The translations under genes and the position numbers were made by a program. 64,000 nt of DNA from Cohaesibacter gelatinilyticus (GTDB lineage: Bacteria; Pseudomonadota; Alphaproteobacteria; Rhizobiales; Cohaesibacteraceae), in assembly GCF_900215605.1 (NCBI RefSeq), contig NZ_OBEL01000001.1:1302001-1366000 (forward strand). Reading direction: 5' to 3'. Below the pieces are notes generated by a model. It ran no database searches. It was not told the origin of the DNA and saw only the letters and a list, made by a program, of their open reading frames with translations. How positions within the stretch are numbered: position 1 is the first letter of the stretch; the number at the start of each line of letters is the position of its first letter. Below, in pieces: positions 45,444-53,956 of this stretch.

Positions 45444-46751
45444 TTATTCCGCGCCTTGGCCGTATGGCACATTCTTACCGCCATAGCGGCGAACGCGCAC
45501 GTTGCACTGCTCGGCATGGCCAACAAAGCCTTCAAGCATGCATAGACGGGAGCCATATTCACCGATCTTGGTGGCAGCCTCATCAGTGGTGATTTTCTGA
45601 TAGGAATGCGTCTTGAGATATTTGCCAACCCATAGGCCACCCGTATAGCGTCCGGCTTTCTTGGTTGGTAGAGTATGGTTGGTGCCAATCACCTTGTCGC
45701 CGTTGGAGACATTTGTACGAGGGCCAAGGAATAGGGCACCATAGCAGGTCATGTTTTCGAGGAACCAGTCATCACGGTCGGTCATGACCTGAACGTGCTC
45801 GGAAGCAATATCATCTGCCACCTCCAGCATCTCGTCATAGCTGTCACAGAGAATGACTTCACCATAATCACGCCAGCTGACAGATGCTGTGTCAGCGGTT
45901 GGCAAAATTTCCAGAATACGGTCAATCTCTTCCAGGGTCTGTTCTGCCAGCTTGCGGGAGTTGGTTACCAGAACAGCCGGAGAATTGTAGCCATGTTCAG
46001 CCTGACCAAGCAGGTCAGTCGCACACATCTCAGCGTCAACGGTTTCATCCGCGATCACCATGGTCTCGGTTGGACCTGCGAAAAGATCAATGCCGACGCG
46101 ACCAAAGAGCTGGCGTTTGGCTTCGGCAACAAAGGCATTGCCCGGACCAACCAGCATGTGAACGGGATCAATGGTTTCTGTGCCAAGAGCCATGGCTCCA
46201 ATCGCCTGAATGCCGCCCATGACATAGATTTCATGCGCACCACCCAGATGCATGGCTGCGATCACCGCCGGGTTTGGCTTGCCCTGAAAGGGAGGGGTGC
46301 AGGCAATAATACGCGGCACACCCGCAACCGATGCTGTCGCGACAGACATATGAGCAGAGGCAACCATAGGGAACTTGCCTCCAGGTACATAACAGCCAAC
46401 TGATTGCACAGGAATATTCTTGTGACCGAGAATAACACCGGGCATGGTTTCCAGCTCGATATCCAGCATGGAATCCCGCTGAGCCTGAGCAAAATTACGA
46501 ACCTGCTTCTGAGCGAACTTGATATCTTCCATGTCACGTGGAGAGACCTGAGCCATCAGATTCTCAATTTCCTTCTCGGAGAGACGGAATGAGGCAGGGG
46601 AGTAATTGTCGAACTTCTCGGATAGCTCACGCACGGCCGTATCACCGCGTTGCTCAATCTCTTTCAGGGTGTTTTCGACAGTTTCACGCACCTTTGCGTC
46701 ATCTTCTGACCGTTCGGTTTCAGGCTTGCCGCGTTTCAAATATTCAATCAT
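45444..46751 (-). CDS. Histidinol-dehydrogenase-like NAD-dependent alcohol dehydrogenase
   Basis: A 435-residue HisD-superfamily enzyme. Zinc and catalytic residues of the family are conserved: [24 protein letters not shown] (Gln and His ligands), [10 protein letters not shown] (catalytic Glu-His), [14 protein letters not shown] (Asp ligand) and [10 protein letters not shown] (His ligand). No other his genes are near. The closest functional parallel I know is HpsN, (R)-2,3-dihydroxypropane-1-sulfonate 3-dehydrogenase. It likely performs a two-step oxidation of a primary alcohol to an acid. The substrate in this operon is not identified. Confidence 0.88.
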   Translation of the reverse strand: MIEYLKRGKPETERSEDDAKVRETVENTLKEIEQRGDTAVRELSEKFDNYSPASFRLSEKEIENLMAQVSPRDMEDIKFAQKQVRNFAQAQRDSMLDIELETMPGVILGHKNIPVQSVGCYVPGGKFPMVASAHMSVATASVAGVPRIIACTPPFQGKPNPAVIAAMHLGGAHEIYVMGGIQAIGAMALGTETIDPVHMLVGPGNAFVAEAKRQLFGRVGIDLFAGPTETMVIADETVDAEMCATDLLGQAEHGYNSPAVLVTNSRKLAEQTLEEIDRILEILPTADTASVSWRDYGEVILCDSYDEMLEVADDIASEHVQVMTDRDDWFLENMTCYGALFLGPRTNVSNGDKVIGTNHTLPTKKAGRYTGGLWVGKYLKTHSYQKITTDEAATKIGEYGSRLCMLEGFVGHAEQCNVRVRRYGGKNVPYGQGAE

Positions 46752-46810
46752 GTGCCTCGTCCTTTCGAACCGACTTAAAGCTGTCGCTTTTTCTTAAAAC
46801 TTATGGAGGA

Positions 46811-47344
46811 TTATTGGTTAGCCAGAGCAGGGGGCATTGCCTCCCCACGGTCATATTGCTCCCAGCCATTACCATCGAAGACATCGACGCCGAGCTGGGA
46901 CAAAACATGAGGGAAGTCGACCATCACCCAATTGTCGACGATCTTGCCATCGATAACTTTCCAGAAGTCCATATAGCGGATTTCAACGCGCTTGCCGCTG
47001 GCTGGAACGCCCATAAAATCACCGGAGTGAGTGGCCTCCTGACGACCAAATGCAGCAGCCCATTCACCCATATAAAGACGGGCTTCATCGATGCAGCTTT
47101 TATCGGAAAAAGCGGCTTGAAATGGTCGTTGCCAGTTGTCCTGAAACTCCCGCAGTCCGTTTTTAGATCCGCAACCAAAGTTACCCATCCAACGAAAACT
47201 TTGGGAGAAAAACTCGCCGATATCACTGATGCGATGATCGTTCAGGCCATCAACCATATTTTCGATAACGGCCCGGGTTTCCTCTGTCTTGGACAGATCG
47301 GTGTCTTTCGACAGCACCGCTTGTTCTGGGCGAGAACCTTTCAT
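46811..47344 (-). CDS. SnoaL/NTF2-like protein C (single domain)
   Basis: A 177-residue single NTF2-fold protein related to the second half of the other SnoaL-like proteins of the cluster: GCGSKNGLREFQDNWQRPFQAAFSD, THSGDFMGVPASGKRVEIRYMDFWKVIDGKIVDNWVMVDFPHVLSQLGVDVFDG. It lies 14 bases after the second permease gene and 59 before the HisD-like gene. A single-domain member beside four two-domain paralogues suggests that the latter arose by internal duplication. Function unknown. Confidence 0.83.
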   Translation of the reverse strand: MKGSRPEQAVLSKDTDLSKTEETRAVIENMVDGLNDHRISDIGEFFSQSFRWMGNFGCGSKNGLREFQDNWQRPFQAAFSDKSCIDEARLYMGEWAAAFGRQEATHSGDFMGVPASGKRVEIRYMDFWKVIDGKIVDNWVMVDFPHVLSQLGVDVFDGNGWEQYDRGEAMPPALANQ

Positions 47345-47358
47345 CTTAAACTCCTAAC

Positions 47359-48240
47359 TTAACCCTTGACTGCACCAGCAGTCAGACCACTGACGATCTG
47401 TCGTTGGAAAAACAGAACCAGAATGAAGAGCGGAACTGTTGCTGAGACCACTGCAGCAACCGCGAACATCACATTGCCTTCGGTATAGGTGGTGCCGAGA
47501 TAGGCTGCGATTTCAGGAACCATGGTCCGGTTCTGTTCGCTCAACAGCATCGAGGTTACTGCAAAATCATTGTAGGCGAGCAGGAAGCTGAACAGACCTG
47601 TGGTGATAACGCCTGGCCACATCACCGGGATAATGACATGACGGAAGGCTTGGAACTGACTGCAGCCATCCACCTTGGCGCTTTCGTCGAGCTCTTTCGG
47701 GATCTTCTGGAAGAAGGAATGCAGCATCCAGAGAGTGAAAGGCTGATTGATAGCAACCAGAACAATGATGGTGGTTGGCAAAATACCCCATACATTCCAC
47801 TCGAAGAATGGCAGCAAATAACCAGACACCAGAGTGATTGGAGGCATCGCGCGGAAAATGAGCGCGGCAATCAGCAGCCACACGGTGTAACGGTACGAGG
47901 ATCGAGACAATGCATATCCGCCAAGTGTTCCAATGGTCAAGGACGTGCAGACCACGAAGAAACACACGATGAGCGTGTTGATCGCATGCTTCCAGAATTC
48001 CTCCTGAACCCACGAACCGTAATAGCCGGCATCGGTGAAGGCACTGCCATGAGCAGCTTTAGTTCTTTCGCCGGTAAGGGCATAAGTCCAATCGGCGATG
48101 GAGAAGAAATCAAGCTCGACCTTGAAGGACCCCCACAGCGTCCAAAGGAATGGAAAGGCTGCAAGTACGAACCAGACGATGATGAACCCGTTGATGAGAA
48201 GTTTCAAAGACAGCGGGCGTTGTTGGGCTTTCACAGTCAT
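47359..48240 (-). CDS. CUT1-type ABC transporter permease (MalG-like)
   Basis: A 293-residue permease with six membrane segments and the EAA loop KELDESAKVDGCSQFQAFRHVIIPVMWPG facing the ATPase. The pattern is of the MalG/carbohydrate uptake class 1 group. I prefer the ATG at 48240, which leaves a four-base gap after the first permease gene; the longer frame from 48267 overlaps that gene by 23 bases. Partner of the permease, binding protein and ATPase genes upstream. Confidence 0.9.
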   Translation of the reverse strand: MTVKAQQRPLSLKLLINGFIIVWFVLAAFPFLWTLWGSFKVELDFFSIADWTYALTGERTKAAHGSAFTDAGYYGSWVQEEFWKHAINTLIVCFFVVCTSLTIGTLGGYALSRSSYRYTVWLLIAALIFRAMPPITLVSGYLLPFFEWNVWGILPTTIIVLVAINQPFTLWMLHSFFQKIPKELDESAKVDGCSQFQAFRHVIIPVMWPGVITTGLFSFLLAYNDFAVTSMLLSEQNRTMVPEIAAYLGTTYTEGNVMFAVAAVVSATVPLFILVLFFQRQIVSGLTAGAVKG

Positions 48241-48244
48241 GATC

Positions 48245-49273
48245 TTAGCTCTTCGCGTTAAAGTCACGCCAGGTGCGGATAAGCACCGGCGTCAAAAGAA
48301 TGGCCACACCGAGGATGGTCAAAACGGAGGAAGCAGAAGCTGCAGACAGCTGACGTGTTTCGCCACCCAGATCATTGAAGATGATCCAGCTCAAGCTTGT
48401 TGCATGGGCCGAGGCATTGAAGCCGACGATTGGTTCGAATATCCGGAAATTATCCATCAGCTGGATCAGAGCTACGAACGTAACCAGTGGCATCAGGTGA
48501 GGGATGACGACATATTTCACGCGCTGCCAACGGGTGGCACCATCAATCATGGCGCTTTCAATCTGGTCCTGCGGCAGGGTCTGAAGACCTGCATAAAAAA
48601 CGACAAAAGCGAAGGGAGCTGCGTGCCAGACGCCATAGATGATCAGCATGACCCAGGTCAGGCCAGTCGAAGCCTTCATGGAAAAGTCAGGGTCACCAGC
48701 AAGTGCCACCAAAGCAGATCCTACAACACCACGGCTATCTACCATCCAGAACAGGATCAGAGAGCCGATCAACGGAGTGACGATCATCGGCAACAGGGAG
48801 AAGAAGATCATCAGCCCCTTGAGATGCCGGTGTAGGGAATTGACTGCCAAGGCAATCATCAATCCAAAGATGATGAGCAATGGAGTGACCAGAAAGGTGA
48901 AAGTCAGGGTAAAGCTCAGTGCACGATAAAGCGGCAAATTATGAACTTTCGAAATGAAATCACCCATACTGTCGGTTGCTTGCCAGGCAGTAGCGATTTC
49001 ATTGACGGCAAGATGGCCACGGTCGAGATAGATATCGAGCCCTACAAAGCGACCCAAAGGCTGATTGGAACGCAGTTCTGCGGTGGCATCATGATCAACT
49101 TGTGTCTCCGTAGTGCAACCGACCAATGGCGTGCAACTCTCAACTTCAACCAGAACAGCCTCATGAGGTGCAAAAATCGACTGCAGAAACACAGAAACGA
49201 TTGGCATTGCGATGAACAAAAGCATCGCCGCCGCCGTTGGGAAAAAGAACCAGAAGAATGTACGATGTCGCAT
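48245..49273 (-). CDS. CUT1-type ABC transporter permease (MalF-like)
   Basis: A 342-residue permease. An N-terminal membrane helix is followed by a long periplasmic loop of about 90 residues, with two cysteines (ESCTPLVGCTTETQ), and then the six-helix core. The EAA loop is DQIESAMIDGATRWQRVKYVVIPHLMPL. This topology with a large first loop is MalF-like. It lies after the binding-protein gene with a gap of 139 bases. Confidence 0.9.
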   Translation of the reverse strand: MRHRTFFWFFFPTAAAMLLFIAMPIVSVFLQSIFAPHEAVLVEVESCTPLVGCTTETQVDHDATAELRSNQPLGRFVGLDIYLDRGHLAVNEIATAWQATDSMGDFISKVHNLPLYRALSFTLTFTFLVTPLLIIFGLMIALAVNSLHRHLKGLMIFFSLLPMIVTPLIGSLILFWMVDSRGVVGSALVALAGDPDFSMKASTGLTWVMLIIYGVWHAAPFAFVVFYAGLQTLPQDQIESAMIDGATRWQRVKYVVIPHLMPLVTFVALIQLMDNFRIFEPIVGFNASAHATSLSWIIFNDLGGETRQLSAASASSVLTILGVAILLTPVLIRTWRDFNAKS

Positions 49274-49412
49274 CGATCAAAACCCTGTTGGAAAAGCCAT
49301 GTAGAGCTGGTTTTGGGCGGAGAAGGGGGTGAGTTCCCCGCCCAACGAGGACTAGTCTAGATGAAAGTCCGTCCGGACTTGAAAAGCGCTATTGCTTTTC
49401 AATTGATGGCTT

Positions 49413-50648
49413 CTAGTTCAGGAAGCCCTTTTCCTTGGCGGCTGCAGTGTAGGCTGCCTCGACATCTTTCAAGGTCTGCTCGGCGCTTTCTTTGCCCTGC
49501 AGGAAATCAGCCAGTTCGCCACCCAAAGCAGTATGCATCAGGCCCATGTAGGGCACCATCGGATAGGAAACTGTGCCGGCCTTGGCGGCATCGAAGACAC
49601 CTGTCGCTGTCTCAGACGGCTCATAGCCCTTGATCAACCAAACAGCCTGTTTAGCCACTTCCGTGTCATTCATGAGCTCTGGACGAATACCATTCATCAT
49701 GGCAATGAAAGTAGATTCTGCTTCTGCATCAGAGATGTTTTTGGCAATGGTCCAGCCATCCCACCAAAGAGTTGAGGCGGGAATGGAACCACCTCCAACG
49801 GTCATTGGGCCGGCAATCGCATGGCCTTTCTTCACAGCATCCGTCACACCATCAGTCGTGGTCTGAGTGGCTGCACGGCTGCCCCACATGTTCAGCAAGG
49901 CCACATTGCCCGCTCGATATTCGGCATTGGTAGCGTTGGAATCATGGGTCAGATAATCCGGGTTCATGTATTCGGTCAGTGCCTTCATCATGGTCAGCGC
50001 CTTGACACCGGCTTCAGTGTTCACATTGGGTTCGGCACTGCCTTTTTTGAAGTGTGAGCCACCATAGCCCAGGAACATGTTGTTGAATTCCTGAGCGAGG
50101 TTCCAGCCAGCAGCATAAGCACCACCGATTGGGTTTTTCATGACGCCTTTTTCGCGAATGACTTTCGCTGCGGCCAGCATGTCTTCATAGGTCTTTGGAA
50201 CCTCAAGGCCAAGATCTGCAAGCACATCCTTGCGATACATCAGGTGCTGAGCATTCGCCATGAAAGCAACAGCCATTACTTTGCCATCAATCTTTATGAG
50301 CTGAGACGGCTGAAGATCTTTGCCATATTTTGCGACAAGACCATCCAGAGGACGGATCAGGTCTTCATTCATCAAGGCAACAATCGTGCTGTTGGCGATG
50401 ATGGCAGAGGTATATTCTGCTGGATTACCCTGCATACCGGGAACCTGAATATTCTTGTGATCGGCGGTGAGGTTCTTTTTCACCTCGGCGCCTTTGCATT
50501 CAGCGGCTCCTGCACCAACGGTCTGAATGGCAGGGAACTCATTGCCAATAATGCTCACCCGAGCACCAATTTCACACGCTGCGTTGGCACTGGTGGTTGC
50601 TGCTGCCAGTGCAAATACACTTGCCAGGGCTAATTGCTTCAAATTCAT
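49413..50648 (-). CDS. Family 1 extracellular solute-binding protein (CUT1-type)
   Basis: A 411-residue periplasmic binding protein. It has a Sec signal peptide cut after ALAAATTSANA, a family 1 fold (PAEYTSAIIANSTIVALMNEDLIRPLDGLVAKYG, VMAVAFMANAQHLMYRKDVLADLGLEVPKTYEDMLAAAKVI, NVALLNMWGSRAA) and a helical C-terminus. Two cysteines near the mature N-terminus (Cys25 and Cys51) may form a disulfide. Substrates of this class are sugars, polyols, glycosides and related polyhydroxy compounds; this gives the only hint to the nature of the pathway's substrate. Confidence 0.9.
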   Translation of the reverse strand: MNLKQLALASVFALAAATTSANAACEIGARVSIIGNEFPAIQTVGAGAAECKGAEVKKNLTADHKNIQVPGMQGNPAEYTSAIIANSTIVALMNEDLIRPLDGLVAKYGKDLQPSQLIKIDGKVMAVAFMANAQHLMYRKDVLADLGLEVPKTYEDMLAAAKVIREKGVMKNPIGGAYAAGWNLAQEFNNMFLGYGGSHFKKGSAEPNVNTEAGVKALTMMKALTEYMNPDYLTHDSNATNAEYRAGNVALLNMWGSRAATQTTTDGVTDAVKKGHAIAGPMTVGGGSIPASTLWWDGWTIAKNISDAEAESTFIAMMNGIRPELMNDTEVAKQAVWLIKGYEPSETATGVFDAAKAGTVSYPMVPYMGLMHTALGGELADFLQGKESAEQTLKDVEAAYTAAAKEKGFLN

Positions 50649-50691
50649 CTAAACTCCTCCCAAAGTTTTTGAGCACATAATGAAATCTGCA

Positions 50692-50718
50692 CCCGAATAG
50701 TCCGAATAGTCCGAATAG
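50692..50718. repeat. Triple 9-bp tandem repeat between binding-protein and ATPase genes
   Basis: Three copies of (C/T)CCGAATAG in a row at 50692-50700, 50701-50709 and 50710-50718, followed by a partial TCGA. It sits in the 88-base gap before the binding-protein gene (minus strand). Replication slippage is a simple explanation; no motif is recognised. Confidence 0.75.
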
Positions 50719-50736
50719 TCGAAAAAGGATGAAGCC

Positions 50737-51786
50737 TTAGGCTTCAAGACGTGCGCCTGTTTGCGCATCGAATAAGTGACAATCTTTTGCCGGAATTTTC
50801 AGTGAGACTTGCTCACCAATTTCGGCTCGATAGGACTTGTCCGCTTTCACCGCGACCAACTGTCCACCAATGCGAACTGTGACCATGGTGGCATCGCCAA
50901 GCAGTTCGAGCGTATAGATAGGGGCATTCACCTCGCCGTCTGAATCTACCGTGCTGGCATCTTCTGCGCGAAAGCCAAGTGTGACTTTACCATCCGGTGC
51001 TGAAAGTCCGGATATCTCGACATTCTCGGCGCGGAAGGTTCCGTTCTGAATTTCGCCTTCCATCAGGTTCATGGCCGGGGAGCCGATGAAACTGGCAACG
51101 AAAGTGTTTGCCGGGTTGTCGTAAATCTCCGTGGGGCTACCGACTTGCTGGATGACACCACCCTTCATCACCACAACCCGGTCGGCCAATGTCATGGCTT
51201 CGATCTGGTCATGGGTCACATAGATGGTGGTTGCTTCCAGATCATGGGTCAGGTTCTTGATCTGAGCCCGAGTGGACACCCGCAATTTCGCATCGAGGTT
51301 GGACAGTGGCTCATCCATAAGGAAAACTTTGGGCTTGCGCACAATGGCGCGTGCCAATGCAACACGCTGTCTCTGACCACCCGATAGAGCAGCGGGTTTG
51401 CGATCCAGAAACTCATTCAGTTCCACACGCGCAGCAGCTTGCATGACCCGTTCGTGATGTGATGCTGGATCAATGCCACGAACCTTCAGGGGAAAGCGAA
51501 TATTCTCATAGACATTCATGTTGGGATAGAGGGCATAGCTCTGGAACACCATTGCCACTTCTCTATCCTTTGGTTCCTTGTCATTGACCTGCTCGCCATC
51601 AATCAGGATCTCTCCTTCGCTGGCGTCTTCCAGTCCTGCAATCATCCGCATTGTGGTGGTTTTGCCACAGCCGGAAGGACCGAGAAGCACAAGGAACTCC
51701 TTGTCTGCAATGGTGAGGTCAAAGTTGTGAACCCCTACAAAGGATCCCCAACGTTTTGTGACGTCGCGCAATCTGATTTCAGCCAT
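50737..51786 (-). CDS. CUT1-type ABC transporter ATPase (MalK/UgpC-like)
   Basis: A 349-residue ATPase: Walker A GPSGCGKTTT, Q-loop MVFQSYALYPNMNVYENI, signature LSGGQRQRVALARAIVRKPKVFLMDEPLSNLDAKLR, H-loop YVTHDQIEAMTLADRVVVMKGG and a C-terminal TOBE/regulatory domain from about residue 235. It is the first gene of the 14-gene minus-strand unit, starting 30 bases from the nearer operator. Putting the ATPase first and the binding protein second is unusual for CUT1 operons. Confidence 0.93.
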   Translation of the reverse strand: MAEIRLRDVTKRWGSFVGVHNFDLTIADKEFLVLLGPSGCGKTTTMRMIAGLEDASEGEILIDGEQVNDKEPKDREVAMVFQSYALYPNMNVYENIRFPLKVRGIDPASHHERVMQAAARVELNEFLDRKPAALSGGQRQRVALARAIVRKPKVFLMDEPLSNLDAKLRVSTRAQIKNLTHDLEATTIYVTHDQIEAMTLADRVVVMKGGVIQQVGSPTEIYDNPANTFVASFIGSPAMNLMEGEIQNGTFRAENVEISGLSAPDGKVTLGFRAEDASTVDSDGEVNAPIYTLELLGDATMVTVRIGGQLVAVKADKSYRAEIGEQVSLKIPAKDCHLFDAQTGARLEA

Positions 51787-51816
51787 TGGTCCTCCCAGAA
51801 ATCATTATCCAAGGCA

Positions 51817-51836
51817 TTTTGCATACGAATGCAAAA
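51817..51836. promoter_or_regulatory. LacI-type operator O1
   Basis: TTTTGCATACGAATGCAAAA: nine of ten half-site positions are symmetrical about a central CpG, as in operators of LacI-family repressors with a hinge-helix Leu. It adjoins the -10 of the minus-strand promoter. Shares TTTTGCA..ACG..TGCAAAA with O2. Confidence 0.82.
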
Positions 51837-51872
51837 ACTCTAGACTCAGCCGTGGCAATTTGGCAAGGTCAA

Positions 51873-51892
51873 TTTTGCAGACGTATGCAAAA
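51873..51892. promoter_or_regulatory. LacI-type operator O2
   Basis: TTTTGCAGACGTATGCAAAA: nine of ten half-site positions symmetrical about a central CpG. It covers the candidate -10 of the plus-strand promoter. Its centre is 56 bases from that of O1, a spacing that would allow one dimer at each promoter or looping. Confidence 0.82.
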
Positions 51893-51911
51893 ATTTCAGA
51901 AAGCAGACTTC

Positions 51912-52898
51912 ATGACCGATCAACGTGCATTCATTCGCCAAGGCCTAATGGATCTTTTTTCAGCTTCGGATGGGCAAGAAAAAGCATTGATAAATAAGTA
52001 TTTTTCCAGATCTTGCGTTTTTGATATTTCAGCGCCGGTCGGTCAATTTACAAGCCATGAAGAAATCAGTGAAAAATTTTTCCAACCGTTGAAAAATGCG
52101 CTGTCTCACGTTCATCGGCGCGATGAAATCTTTATCGGTGGAGACAATAGACGCTCCAATGGTGGCTACTGGATTTCCTGTTTGACCCATTATGTAGGCA
52201 ATTTTAATCGGTCATTATGGGGGGTGAAGCCGAGCAATCATCTTGTCTTTTTGCGTTCTGGAGAATTCTACCGGGTTGAAAATGGTAAGATTGTCGAAGC
52301 CAAGCTGATCATCGATTTTCTTGATCTGATGCGTCAGGCAGGTCGTTTTCCGTTGCCTTCCAAACTTGGCACGGAAATGCTGTTTCCAGGTCCGGCGACC
52401 CATGATGGTGTCTTGCCCATGGCTTCAGAGTTGAGCGAGAGTTCGCTTAACGTCGTCGAAGCCATGCTAGGCGATCTGCATGTCTTCAATCCCGATACAT
52501 TCACATCAAAAGGCCAAACCGGCGATGATGGCTACTGGCATGATGACATGCTCTGGTATGGACCGGGTGGAATTGGTTCTAACTTCCGCTGGGAAGGGTT
52601 TCATCAAGACCACCGGGCGCCATTCTTGACAGCCTTTCCGGACAGGAAGGGCGGCGACCACTACTGCCGGATTGGTGATGGCAATTACGCGGCTGTCAGC
52701 GGATGGCCCTCCATGACCATGACGCATAAGGGAGATTATCTTGGCATCAAGGCCACCAATAAACCACTGACTTTGCGCGTTATGGATTTTTATCGCTGTC
52801 ATACGGGCAAAATCGCCGAAAACTGGGTCTGCCTTGATTATGTCGATCTCTTCTCTCAGATGGGAGTGGATTTGATCAAAGAAGCGGCCAATCTCTAG
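51912..52898 (+). CDS. SnoaL/NTF2-like protein D (two-domain)
   Basis: A 328-residue protein with two NTF2-fold halves. The first has LINKYFSRSCVFDISAPVGQFTSHEEISEKFFQPLKNALSHVHRRDE and HLVFLRSGEFYRVENGKIVEAKLIIDFLDLMRQAGRFPLP. The second has MLWYGPGGIGSNFRWEGFHQDHRAPFLTAFPDRKGGDHYCRIGDGNYAAVSGWPSM and LRVMDFYRCHTGKIAENWVCLDYVDLFSQMGVDL. I placed the start at 51912, since the frame's first ATG (51786) would run through both operators. First gene of the plus-strand unit; protein E follows after 19 bases. Confidence 0.86.
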   Translation: MTDQRAFIRQGLMDLFSASDGQEKALINKYFSRSCVFDISAPVGQFTSHEEISEKFFQPLKNALSHVHRRDEIFIGGDNRRSNGGYWISCLTHYVGNFNRSLWGVKPSNHLVFLRSGEFYRVENGKIVEAKLIIDFLDLMRQAGRFPLPSKLGTEMLFPGPATHDGVLPMASELSESSLNVVEAMLGDLHVFNPDTFTSKGQTGDDGYWHDDMLWYGPGGIGSNFRWEGFHQDHRAPFLTAFPDRKGGDHYCRIGDGNYAAVSGWPSMTMTHKGDYLGIKATNKPLTLRVMDFYRCHTGKIAENWVCLDYVDLFSQMGVDLIKEAANL

Positions 52899-52917
52899 AT
52901 TATCGGAAAAGAATACA

Positions 52918-53955
52918 ATGACACCTTCAGAGGCCAAAAGCACATTCTTCAAAAAACTGAAGCAATTTGCCAAGGATGGCGATCCGGCAAACCTTTATCA
53001 CGAGAATGCAGATTGGTTTGGGTCGCATCCCTTCAATGAAATCAAAGGGCATTCGGCAATTGTTGATGTTTGGAAGACAATAACGAACGCAATTCCAGAC
53101 ATGGAGAGGCGTGATAGCATATTTGTTGCAGGTCATAGCAAACCAGATGTTCGTATGCCGGATGGGTTTACCGATCGTTTGCTCATTGCAAGTCTTGGGA
53201 CTTATCAAGGCACATTCGAAAAGGATCTGCTTCATATTCCTGCCACTCATGGTGTTGTCCATTTACGCTTCTGCGAGGTACATCACATCAAGGATGGATT
53301 GATCGAGCATTCCTATGTCATGCTGGATTTTCTGGATTTGATGCGACAGGCTGGTGTTTGGCCGATCCCGGCTTCATTGGGAGCGGAACATGTTTGGCCA
53401 ACGCCTGCCAGTATGGATGGCGTGAGGCCTGAGATTTGTGATGAGAAAGCCGGAGATCAGGCTTTTGATGTCGTGATGGGCATGCATGCGGCATTGCTGT
53501 CATTTGATGGAGTGGATCTGGACAGCATGAAGCATTCGAAATTCTGGGACGAACACTTCATGTGGTATGGCCCATCCGGTATTGGTAGCACCAGAGCAAT
53601 GTCTGGCTTCAGAGCTCACCATCAAATTCCATTTCTCACTGGTTTTCCTGACCGAAAAGGGGCAGGGCACTATATCCGAATTGGTGACGGAAACTATGTT
53701 GTGACGGGTGGTTGGCCATCTGTTGTTGGTACCCATACCGGTGAATGGTTGGGCATGCCGGCGACTGGCAAAATCATCGATATGCGTGTCATGGATTTCT
53801 ATCGCATAGAAAACGGCAAGATTTGCGAGAATTGGGTTCCAATAGATGTCATCCATATGCTGAAGCAAATGGGTTTTGATGTCTTCAAACGTCTGAAGCA
53901 TTTGAGAGGTCTGCCTGAAAGAAACCTGACGTCAGCGAAAGCCGGAGGATACTGA
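52918..53955 (+). CDS. SnoaL/NTF2-like protein E (two-domain)
   Basis: A 345-residue paralogue of protein D. The first half: NLYHENADWFGSHPFNEIKGHSAIVDVWKTITNAIPDMERRD, LLHIPATHGVVHLRFCEVHHIKDGLIEHSYVMLDFLDLMRQAGVWPIP. The second: HFMWYGPSGIGSTRAMSGFRAHHQIPFLTGFPDRKGAGHYIRIGDGNYVVTGGWPSVVGTHTGEWLGMPATGKIIDMRVMDFYRIENGKICENWVPIDVIHMLKQMGFDVF. The stop and the next gene's ATG are two bases apart. Function unknown; likely acts with B and D on related intermediates or as a hetero-oligomer. Confidence 0.86.
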   Translation: MTPSEAKSTFFKKLKQFAKDGDPANLYHENADWFGSHPFNEIKGHSAIVDVWKTITNAIPDMERRDSIFVAGHSKPDVRMPDGFTDRLLIASLGTYQGTFEKDLLHIPATHGVVHLRFCEVHHIKDGLIEHSYVMLDFLDLMRQAGVWPIPASLGAEHVWPTPASMDGVRPEICDEKAGDQAFDVVMGMHAALLSFDGVDLDSMKHSKFWDEHFMWYGPSGIGSTRAMSGFRAHHQIPFLTGFPDRKGAGHYIRIGDGNYVVTGGWPSVVGTHTGEWLGMPATGKIIDMRVMDFYRIENGKICENWVPIDVIHMLKQMGFDVFKRLKHLRGLPERNLTSAKAGGY

Positions 53956-53956
53956 A

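Larger units (their letters stand above)
51787..51911. promoter_or_regulatory. Divergent control region of the SnoaL-rich cluster
   Basis: 125 bases between the ATPase start (minus) and SnoaL-like D start (plus). Candidate promoters overlap back to back. Plus: TTGGCA (51860-51865) and TATGCA (51884-51889), 18-base spacing. Minus: TTGCCA (51866-51861) and TAGAGT (51842-51837), 18-base spacing. The two operators cover or adjoin the two -10 elements, consistent with joint repression. Promoter calls are by eye. Confidence 0.5.

Noticed and set aside
45444-46751. Histidine biosynthesis hisD
   Set aside because: No other his genes nearby and the gene is embedded in a transporter-catabolic operon; HisD-like alcohol dehydrogenase is a better call.
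41584-53955. Polyketide biosynthesis cluster, because SnoaL is a polyketide cyclase
   Set aside because: No ketosynthase, acyltransferase or acyl-carrier protein gene is present; an ABC importer, LacI control, lactonase and dehydrogenases point to catabolism.
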